Positions 55,252 to 64,000 of a stretch of 64,000 bases of DNA are shown piece after piece. The stretch covers positions 1 through 64,000 of the forward strand of contig BCIJ01000043.1 of the NCBI GenBank assembly GCA_001599935.1, given 5' to 3'. The translations under genes were made by a program, and so were the position numbers. The stretch's first letter is position 1. Every line of letters begins with the position of its first letter. A model generated the notes under the pieces. The model was not told the DNA's origin. It worked only from the letters and a program-made list of their open reading frames with translations, and ran no database searches. This DNA comes from Holtermannia corniformis. Lineage: Eukaryota > Basidiomycota > Tremellomycetes > Holtermanniales.

Positions 55252-56870
55252 TCAATCAACGTGTCGACACTTAGCGTTCGGCGGTTCAGCTCTCCCACGC
55301 ACCTCGACCGTGGCGTCCTGTTCCCGGGCCGTTGCCAATTCGGCGTCTTTGGCGGTGAGTTGCGCAGTCAGCTCTTCGATTTGCTTGTTCTTGGCGTCGA
55401 TTTCTTTCTTGGCCTACACTCGTGAGCTGCAAATGGCGTCATCAACGTACCGTCGCTTCGGCCGCGTGGTACGCGTGGGTGGTCAGTGTCAGGTTGAGGA
55501 CCAGAGCATGCACCCGGTCCGCCTCTTGCTGCGTGTTTTGCGCCTGGTGTGTGAGCTACAGCGGTCGGTCTGAGCTGCTCACATCGGCCGCCTGCATGAT
55601 TAGCAGAGATCATGCGGATGCGCACGCACGAGAAGAAAGCTGCGGACACAGGGGGAAGGCTTTGCGCCCCATCTTTCCATAAAAGCCCAGGCAGACCGAG
55701 GGTTCGGCATGATCTCGGCGATTCTTGATGGCTGTGACGTCTGTCCTGTGAGCGCCGCCCGCCGTCACCGACGTACCATCCAATCCCGGACAATGACGCA
55801 TTGTTTCTCTGTGAGGACCATGGTGGTCATCTTGGTGTGTTTGCCCCCTTGGCTGATGACAGCCACTGATGTGTCAGTCAACGCCAGGACTCACGTACCT
55901 ACCTAGTGTCGTGCCGTCTTTGGACACCTGGGCCTGCAGAAATCTTTGAGCGCCGAAGCCTGCGCCCAACTGGTCGTTAGCTGCACCCCATCAGCGCGCA
56001 CTCTGACGCGGACGATGTCTTCGCCGAGGACACAGATGCCGTCTTTGACCGTGATGGCAATGCTTTCATCAGCTGTTTCGCTGCTCACTACGTACCATTT
56101 GGTTAAGAGTGGGATACAGGCGCATGTGGCTTCTTGTAGCGGCACATCCGCCGTCAACCAGCGCGCAATCTCCTCGGCGTTTACGTCTCGGCCGGCAATC
56201 ATGATGGCGAACACGGTCGACTGGTCGTCCGCGGCAGATCGCAGATCGAGAATGACAGTCTGGAGGATCTCGCAGAGAGCAGTGGTGCTGAACAGGCGCA
56301 ACGAGCAAGGGTGTCTGCCGTCAGCTGAGCCGCGCAGTCAGCACTCACAGTGTAAGAGGCATCATGACCTCCCTCCAGCGGTCCCGCTTAGCGTATGTCA
56401 AGTCGCGTATGATCCTTGCGCGCAGACGATCAGAGGTCGCGGGGTGCCTAGCCAGCAGAAATAATAAGGGTTCGAGGGCTTTGGGAAATGGCATGTAGCT
56501 ATCATTAGCGCTTGAAAAGCAACCAACCACTCACTGTTCGGCCATGACAGCTTTGAGCAGTTTGTCGTTTGTGACCAGCGCGGTCACATCGTGACTGCGA
56601 CTGAGCTCGTCGAGTTGCTCGAACACTTTGTGCATGCGCATGGTGAGTGTGATGTCGTCCCGCCGACGCTGTGCGTGTTATCGGGCCACAGTGCTTCAAC
56701 GTACAATCTGAACACAGTCTCGCAGGATCCCCTCGACATCCTCACAGGATGCAATCTACCCGTCAGAGGGCATGTCGTTCTGAGACGAGACGTACTGGGG
56801 CTCTCAACCGAAGGCACAAAGCTCGTCTCATTGCCTCCCCAACGCCGATTTGCTCTTCTGCTTGGCTCAT
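55252..56870 (-). CDS. Coiled-coil family protein C (unrecognised, tandem paralogue)
   Basis: About 12 small exons, joined by eye with continuous frame, give roughly 400 residues from ATG at 56870 (MSQAEEQIGVGEAMRRALC) to a stop at 55252. The N-terminal half is helical (MRMHKVFEQLDELSRSHDV, ILQTVILDLRSAADDQST). The middle is beta-rich: AITVKDGICVLGEDIVR, then VSKDGTTLVAVISQGG and TTMVLTEKQCVIVRDW. The C-terminus is an Ala-rich coiled coil, LVLNLTLTTHAYHAAEAT then KQIEELTAQLTAKDAELATA. The same order of elements occurs in the genes at 59298 and 63132. The last intron (33 nt) is optional for the frame. The helical part could be ARM/HEAT-like. No known domain is recognised. Confidence 0.6.
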
Positions 56871-57760
56871 ATTTGTGATGGGCTTAAGACTTGGCTGATC
56901 TCTCAAGTGCCGCCGCGTCTCGAGGGCTCGGTGTCCATTTCAGAACGACCGGATGCTGAAACCGGCGTCCTGTGCGCACAGTGTGACTAGCGTGGAAGGA
57001 TCGGCGTTCAGCCTTGGTCTGTGCTTGATGCACCCTCGATTTGCGTGTGTTCACGATCAGTGCGTCGGTTCCTGTTTACACTGAAGCTGCCGCTGAGACC
57101 CGAGGGTTCCTAGTCCTTCGCACCGGCTGGCCCGTGCGATAGGCTATGCCCCGAGGACCCGTGCAATCCATCAGACATGTACCCACAACACTCGGCTCAG
57201 CGGGCATTGCAGCGGCGCTCGTACCCATGTACACCGAGGTTGACCGCGTGTGATTCTGTAGGCGTTGGGAAGTACCAGATTCAATACTCCCCCCTTGACT
57301 TGCTTCGAAGTTCGCATGTCATGGATATCATGGATATCTACGAGGGCTCGTCGCCATGTCTACTATGATCTTCGGCTGCATTTGTTCCACATCTGAACAA
57401 GGCCGCGGCACCATGTCGCAACATCTGGGAGAAGCGCGTCGCACACGGTAGTTGCTCAAGAGAGACCAGGGCTCGCGGTCGTCTCCTGTGCACTTTGCGT
57501 CAAGTTTGGCCTGCCATATGAGCCGGGTCTTGGCTGGCTGTGTGAGGCTCAACAGCCCGTGATGGCCGTCCCGACGATCATCCTTGGTCTTCCGAAACGC
57601 ATGCCATTCCGTCTCAGTCCACGGCCGCATACCGGGCGGCTTCAGATAACGGTTCGTCGTACAGCTTGGTTCAATGAGCCGGGAGGTTACGATGACAGAC
57701 AACACGTTAGGGCTCATCCCGCACTATACACATTGCATGACCTATGCACACCTCCCACGC
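56871..57760. other. Spacer between family genes C and A
   Basis: About 890 nt. A minus-strand frame at 57717-57328 contains the coding-looking KPPGMRPWTETEWHAF but cannot be linked to either neighbour. A short direct repeat, ATGGATATC twice, lies near 57318-57338. Nothing else is supported. Confidence 0.4.
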
Positions 57761-59298
57761 TCAGCCCAACGTGGCCGATTCAATCTCGGGTCCTTCTACA
57801 TCTTTCTGACGCATCTTTGCCAAGGCTGCTTCGGCGCGCGCCGCCTGAAAGGTCAGTGTGGCCCTACCGTCGTCACTCACCCTCTGCTCTGCCAACCGCG
57901 CCGTCTTTGCCGCAATCGCCAAATTGAGCGTGAGCGCTTCGATCGTTTCCGTCTTGCGCGCTTCATTCTTGGTCTGGCGATCAGCCACGTTCACCGCGGG
58001 GAACCTCACCATCAAACGCTGTTGTCAGCTATACTCACCACCAGGTCACTCACGAGCAGAAACGAGCAGAGCTGCGGATCGACCGCCTCGTGGAGATCGC
58101 CCAGGACATCGAAGACGTTGCGCGGGTCCTGCAGCTTGGCGGCCGTCTCGGCATCGCGACGTTTCTGACGTTAGCTCGGTCCACCTGCGTCGACCCACCA
58201 GCCAGGCTCTGACAGGACCCATTTCCAGCGGAGGGATCTGGACGCGCCACATGTCGGGCTTGATGATGCTGGGAGATCTGCACTGTATGTAGAGCCCGTC
58301 ATTGTCTATATAGAGCTCGTCGAGGCTATAGGCAAAGATCCGAGGCCAGTCGTTTTCGAGCTGCGCGTGAGCGACGTCAAGGTGGTGGCAACCCACTTGA
58401 ATGTATAATGCGGCGTGTTCGAGCACGTAGAAGCCTTGGCTGTATTCGAGGACCGGGCTGTCGTCAGCATGGTCTGACCAGCTACACTCACTAGCGCAGG
58501 ATGCGGAACCCCATACGGATCGCGACGATGGCCGGGGGTGGATCCGACGCGAGGACGATGAGCCCGGGAATGAAAGCGTCGCCAAGGAGCTCGACAGCCT
58601 TCGCCCTGGGGTCTGCGGCACAGGCGGTAAAGTGAAAGAAGAGCGTCAACATGCAGGCTAGCTCTAGGGCATCGGCCAACGCCTCGAGAATCGCAAAGTC
58701 GCCGCTGAGGTCAGCACGAACAGACCGAGGCAACTCACCGTTGGACATCAGGCATGTCCGTGTTTCGCTGCGCCTTCTCAAACCCCAGTGTCTGCCATGC
58801 GTGGAAGCGGAGATCGGGGTGCGCTGCCAGCGAGGTCAAAGCTTTCCACGCCAGGGTTCGAACATTGGGCGGGGCTCGACCGCGGTAGATTGAGCTGTCG
58901 TCAGCGGATTCGAGTGCAGGCCACTCACTGTGAGACGAGTATGTTCACGGTCAGCTGTGAGTGCTGTAGCGTCTCCTCGACCCCGCCAAGGCATGGCAGT
59001 GCCCACGTCCAGATGTACGCGATGATGTCTGGCCACAAGTTGCCGGTGGTGGACGAGATCATGAAGCGTTCTGCACACTGGATCAGGGGGGAGCACGTCT
59101 CGAGTGTGGGAGGATCGGCCATCTGCAGGTTAGTAAAGGTGGGCTGGGCAAGGAGAGACCCACCGTCGTCTGGATCTGCGTCCAAGCTGTGCGGTACACG
59201 TCTCGCAACGCTGGGCTGGACTGATCGATCCAAGCCTCGACCTCGCTAGAGATGTCCTGGGTTGCTGTGCAGCGGCGGGAGGCAGCCTGTCCCATCAT
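57761..59298 (-). CDS. Coiled-coil family protein A (unrecognised, tandem paralogue)
   Basis: Eight or nine exons join cleanly from ATG at 59298 (MMGQAASRRCTATQDISSEV) to a stop at 57761, about 440 residues. Helical exons come first: NLWPDIIAYIWTWALPCLGG, RTLAWKALTSLAAHPDLRF, AILEALADALELACMLTLFF. The beta-rich middle reads VLEYSQGFYVLEHAALYIQV, IDNDGLYIQCRSPSI and MWRVQIPPLEMGPV. A DVLGDLHEAVDPQLCSFLL helix follows. The C-terminal coil is EALTLNLAIAAKTARLAEQR then AARAEAALAKMRQ. The helical repeats around WKALTSLAAHPDLR suggest an ARM/HEAT-like scaffold. All introns are 34-65 nt with good donors, so the gene appears intact. Function unknown. Confidence 0.65.
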
Positions 59299-61405
59299 GT
59301 TGTCGTGGTGTCGTTGGTGGTTGGTGGTGAGACGTGACGGCCATCGTGGCCTGGCACTGACCGACTTGGTTCGTATGTCATCTGAGCTACTATTTACAAT
59401 GTCGTTGCCATCGCCTGCAGGCTTGACCCAAGTAGTCGAGAGAGGATATCATCGTTCATCGTTCATGCTGACGTCGGTGGATCGCCGGGTGTGTGTTCGA
59501 CTTCCATCTTGTATCACCTTGTACCGGGCAACACTACAGGCATCGGCACTGATAACCCACGCATCGACAGCTCGGCAGCAGTGACGCAGCCAGCATGCTT
59601 TTCCAGCTCAAGACGTCGTGTTCAGCCTTCGAGGCGCGCAGGCCAGGTAGGTGTTGGAGGCAGTGGAACGAGTGGGCTACCTCTGCGTCCCATCAGCACT
59701 TATACCGGCGCCGCGGCTCGCAAGCCGACGACCCGCTCAAGTGTACACTGGAAGTCCCGCCATCGATACTATCACAGCATAGGAAGTGGAGCGAGAACGG
59801 GTTGCCGAGGAATGCATCGGTGGGTTCATCGCGACTGCGCGGTCTGTGCTGCTCACCACGGCAAAGCGAGATCACACCAGGCAGTAGAGCTGCCACACAT
59901 CGCAAGCTACAAGCACCAGACGTCGAGGTGAGTCGCGAAGCGAGGTCAACTGTGAGGCGTTGAGCGACGTTTGAGCTTGCAACGGTCTGTCGGAAACGAT
60001 TGGCCGTGATCCTATGCTTTGCTCGATGTGCAACTCGTTACACAGTGTCCCCAGCTGGCTCTGAGCTTGATACGGCGACCGGAACAGACATTCCTGATAA
60101 CACGTCGTCATCACCGGTGCTGGCTTACCGTCTTTCCAAAGCTGAGGTTACCTCGTGCCGACTGCTGCAGACGATCGACCGATTGTGGCTCTCGAGACCC
60201 TTGCTCGGTCAAGAACCATCCCGTTGGGCTTGCTGACAGTGTATGATTCAACGTCGGACTCGACGAAGAGTCACCCACCGGCTGGATATCACACTGTGAT
60301 ATGCGTTGGCTCGATCTCTTGGATTCGGCGTAGGATTGCCCGCACGGTCAAGGGATGGCCGTGTGGTGGAAAGGCGGTCATGACCGTGTAATCACCAACG
60401 ACCCTCTCGCATCTGGCTAAATTCTCTGCATGGACGTCACAGACGCCGCGGTGCTTACGCTTGGAGTTCCATTCGCACGGCAGAGCTCGTTTCAGACGCC
60501 CCGAAAAAGTTGGGATTCGTATGCCTGCCGGCAGGCTCGCGGTCAGGTTGTCGACTTTTTGTCCCAAGTCCGAGAGAACCGATCCCACGTACGGACCGCG
60601 TCGATGGGGCAGTGGGGCCATTAACCCTCTTGCCGCAAGCTGCTTATCATCTAGGATTTGGTACTACGCCGTCGATACGACTACATCGAAGCTAATGGGT
60701 GGAGGAGCGAGATCCGGTTGCGTCGAGCACGACACAGCATGGCCCCACGTACCGTGATTGAACTGTCTGGGCTGCACACGGCAGCAGCTGCCACGATGGC
60801 GTATGGCACACTACGCTCGTGAGCTCTGATGTCTGCCCTATCGGCCACAGCTAACATGTCATAGCCGTCTCACTGTGCATCATCAACGATGGGCGATCGC
60901 ACGAGCGGCCAATGGGGTGTGACACCGCCGTGTTCCCGCCCGCACTGAGAGCTACAAACGACGGAGGACGTGATGGTGAGTGCAGAGTGACATCTTGACG
61001 GGTTGGTACGAGTACATCCGAGGGTCCAGGAGCGTCATGCGAACGATATGATGCGAGAAATTGACATGGCCGACGCAAAGTCGCTCCCCATCATTCATTT
61101 CTCGACCCTGTGCTGGACGAGCCGGCCGGAGCGTGAGCAATGCGGCGAGGAGCTGACCAGTCTCTTGTCTACCGTCTGCATCATGTCTAACCAATATCTC
61201 GGCTGATATCCGACCTTGAAGTCGCCCTTATAAAGAGCAAGCACGTAGCTGACACAGTCAGGACGTCACTCACGTCTTCTTCACATCACGCCACCCGCCT
61301 TCTCGCCCGATGATGCTGCGCTGACGAGACACTGTACAACTCACATATCACAACTGTATGTACATCTTGGATCACACGCAAGTACCCGTCAATCAAAGAT
61401 TCTTG
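59299..61405. other. 2.1-kb spacer between family genes A and B
   Basis: No supported gene. A minus frame at 60621-60289 ends AFPPHGHPLTVRAILRRIQ and might be a relic, but has no splice partners. Other frames are overlapping and low-confidence. No repeat or transposon end was recognised. Confidence 0.4.
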
Positions 61406-63132
61406 TCACACGTTGGTCCTGGCGGCGGGCGGCGACTCGCGGCGGCGCTTGCCCTTCGTTCCCGGCTATCATTGCATGAGCAACATGCGCGCGCTCAGAA
61501 TCCAACGCACCTCGGGCGGGGCAACCGCCTTCCTCATCGCGGCGAGTTCCTCGTCCTTCCTCGCAATTTCGGCGTCTTTGGCGGCAATGTCCGCCTTCAG
61601 CCGTGCGATCTCGTCGTCTTTGACGTGTGCCTGTCGACGTCAGCTCACTAGAGCCTCGATGCGCACTCACCCTGTCTTCAGACGCATGCAGTGCTTTTGC
61701 CGTCAGTGCCAAGTTGAACACGTATTCCTCCTCTCTTTGCTCCTGATACTGCTTTGCCTTGCACTGCCGTCAGCGACGTTGAGTCGATGGTCACATACGA
61801 AGACCGACTGCTAGCGTCAGCTCGGAACCATCAGGTCATGGACGCACGTCAAACACATTCCATGAATCGTATGGCATCTCGTAGACCGCCAGAGCTTCAG
61901 AGATCGGATCCGTGCTTGGCAACTTGTAGGCTGCCTGCGTGTCAGCGAGGTAGTCGCACGATCACTCACCATTTGCTCTCGAACAGCGTCTCTTTTCTCC
62001 ATCGGCACTTCGATGATCAACTGGTACACGTGCGGTTCGTTGCCTTCGGCCGTGGTCTCTCGCTTGGTAGCATAGCCTGAGAGGCGGGCGCCGTCTGGCG
62101 ATACCCTGGGAAGCACCAGTTTATCCTGGCAGTCGACTTGCCAGTACTCGTCGATCATCTCGGTGTCAGCTTGTAGCAGGACATCGACTCGCTCACTGTA
62201 TAGTAGGTAATCTCGGTGGGTGACAGGGCACACCAGCCGTCTTGGATCTCGAGCACGATGCTGTCGTTAGCCCAGCCGCAGGAGAGGACTCACCCTTCGT
62301 TCAGTGCACCCCACGCCGCACGGATAACGTCCAGCGTCAACTCCTCGCACGTCACCAGCTCGACGAGCTGTTTGGCCGCACAGTCCCGACCGAACACGCT
62401 TTTGGCGACTGTCATCGCCTCGTCGGTGTCGAACTCTTGAATGATGGCTCTAACGTGCAGCAACTCTTCAATCCATTGCCAGGGCTCGTCGATTTGGAAC
62501 CGCAGGTAGAATTCCGGCGTCCTGGGGTCAGCGTTGCCAATGTGATCACGTACATTTCCAAGAATCGCAAAAGCCAAGGGCGTAGGTCTGGGTTGTGGAG
62601 ATCTTCGAGGTGTTCCGAGATCGACCACGAGACCTGTCGGCAAGCTGTCCATGTCGAGTTTGGACAGTGCAAGATGGCATCCGCCAACCAGATAAGGTCG
62701 CATAGATCAGCCGACCTGGCATTAGCTTGAATGCGGCAGGGTCACTCACTTGTCAGGTGCTTTAAACACTGCAATCGCAAGATCCTCGCTTGCAGCTATC
62801 TCGTCCACATCGTCATCGCTGGCCAGCAAGTAGAAGCTCGACAGGACGTTCTGGATGATGTGATCGTGGAGATCCTGGTCGATCGTGACCCGTCTGAGAT
62901 ATGCCGCACGAGCCTGGTTGTCAGCATCCCAATGAGGATGCACGACTCACCACGCGGCTGTAGTACTGCACAAACTCTTTGAAGTCCTCGAGAGTGTCGG
63001 TCTGCTAGTGAGTGTTCCACCTGGTCGTGAACCCACCAGAAAGTCAAGACGATCGGCCACCTCTTGCGTGGCGTCGGACACGGCCGTACGCCGGACACCT
63101 GGCTGCCAAGCGAACGGTCGGATGACAAACAT
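61406..63132 (-). CDS. Coiled-coil family protein B (unrecognised, tandem paralogue)
   Basis: About twelve exons give roughly 490 residues to a stop at 61406. The start is uncertain. ATG at 63132 (MFVIRPFAWQPGVRRTAV) is used, but the frame upstream reads LIFSHPATLLLDIPSS and may be an earlier exon. The helical part includes DLHDHIIQNVLSSFYLLA, VSWSISEHLEDLHNPDLRP and EFYLRFQIDEPWQWIEELL. The beta-rich middle reads IVLEIQDGWCALSPTEITYY, VSPDGARLSGYATKRET and VYQLIIEVPMEKRD. The coil is VFNLALTAKALHASEDR, then ARLKADIAAKDAEIARKDEE. After a last intron the basic tail GTKGKRRRESPPAARTNV could be a nuclear signal, absent from A and C. Function unknown. Confidence 0.6.
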
Positions 63133-64000
63133 GCTGCTTGGGATGTCTAAGAGCAGCGTCGCCGGGTGTGAGAAGATCAGGGTTCAGTCGAAGGAGGGTC
63201 CGCGGTCGGTTGATCGGAAGGTCAGCGAGCGTCGGGATGCCCACCCACAAGGCTCATTGCAATGTCGTGTACAGGCTGTCGCTACTTTGCAGCACCGTTC
63301 GAGTCGTCGTTACGGACTGACAGTCGTTTTTTGCGAGGACTGCCGAAGAGGTCGGGATAGGGGTTGTTCCTTGAACATCTATGCACACAGTACACTGCGA
63401 ACATGAGTGAACCACCGCGATACTGACCAGCAAGGCGTCAGTAGCAACATCAGTAACGGTCAAGAAGGCTTTGGTGGTATAGGGCTGACGCTCCGATACC
63501 CGGGTTTTGCCCCTTGATGGGCCGTCAGTCGACGTCCTTGTTCTGATAAACAGTTCTATCCGTCAGAGGACAAGTGCAAAGGGTCTGAATGGGATTAGTC
63601 GGACACCAGGTGCGTGGTTACGCAGGGGAGGCTCTTCGATTGAGACCTGCTGACGTTGTGGATCATCAGGACACTCGAAAGACTCACACCTCACTCGGCG
63701 AGGCGATGTCGCTCGTTGCTCGACTACGGTCTGCAAGCTGAAAATCTTGTCAGAGATCTGGCCTAGCCGGGTGTACCATCCTGTAGAGCGAGCTGCTGGC
63801 TCTTTCTCGGTTCGTCTCGCAGTCGGCCTCATTATCCGGCGGTCGCTCACAGGCTGATTCTTGACAGGACAAGACTTGATCACTCCACCTACGTCGGACA
63901 TACTATTCAGACCTCTCGTGTTTAGCTGCGAGCTGATCGAGCCCGACACGCTGCGCTGTCACCATGCGGCGGTTACAATCAACCTCGCTCGTCAAAGGCA
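63133..64000. other. Right edge, upstream part of family gene B or another gene
   Basis: Minus-strand frames at 63901-63563 (TRLGQISDKIFSLQTVVEQR) and around 63463-63254 have some coding character and could be 5' exons of gene B or the end of a further gene, but no joining with consistent phase was found. The rest is unassigned. Confidence 0.3.

Noticed and set aside
58850..58880. tRNA-like GGGTTCGAACATTG segment
   Set aside because: It lies inside a coding exon of family gene A, and no cloverleaf could be formed.

Overview
The window is nuclear DNA of a basidiomycete fungus. Nearly every gene is cut by introns of about 33-55 nt that start GTGAGT or similar and end in a CTGAC or CTAAC branch site a few bases before the AG. 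That intron style, the GC-rich coding sequence and gene content such as Shr3, GH88 and DAL5-type permeases fit Tremellomycetes, perhaps Trichosporonales. The lineage is inference from style, not from a search.

Left flank (1-8.2 kb): lineage-specific and partly decayed DNA. It holds a broken gene (2-894), a frameshifted relic on the minus strand (about 960-2690), and a small tandem family of membrane-anchored or secreted proteins sharing a GWSGPFLPDP box: two apparently intact copies at 4132 and 7388 and one decayed copy at 5083-6200. An unrecognised three-exon gene (7214-6448) is divergent from the last copy.

Core (8.2-55 kb): a compact run of housekeeping genes. In order: eIF4B, metacaspase, UBP3-type deubiquitinase, a small unknown protein, fibrillarin, a DHA1-like MFS transporter, MND1, an unknown S/T/P-rich protein, MLH3-type mismatch-repair endonuclease, UBA2 (SUMO E1), HUT1 nucleotide-sugar transporter, DNA ligase IV, a forkhead factor, a GH88 glycosidase, STS1/Cut8 proteasome tether, a small coiled-coil protein, a YheT/EEB1-type hydrolase, a DAL5-type permease, a RasGAP, a sugar transporter and SHR3. 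Genome-maintenance and meiosis genes cluster at 22-34.6 kb. Two genes, eIF4B and SHR3, each carry one giant intron (about 1.0 and 1.8 kb), far outside the local norm.

Right flank (55-64 kb): three diverged paralogues on the minus strand (56870-55252, 59298-57761, about 63132-61406). They share a helical N-terminal part, a beta-rich middle with a DG motif, and a C-terminal alanine-rich coiled coil. I do not recognise the family. The frameshifted relic near 1-2.7 kb appears to be a fourth member.

Palindromic CACGTG sites recur in divergent promoters and about 55-65 nt upstream of both intact GWSGPFLPDP genes. No tRNA, rRNA, CRISPR array or intact transposon was seen. Intron-exon models were built by eye from splice consensus and reading-frame continuity. 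Where phases are stated they were counted.
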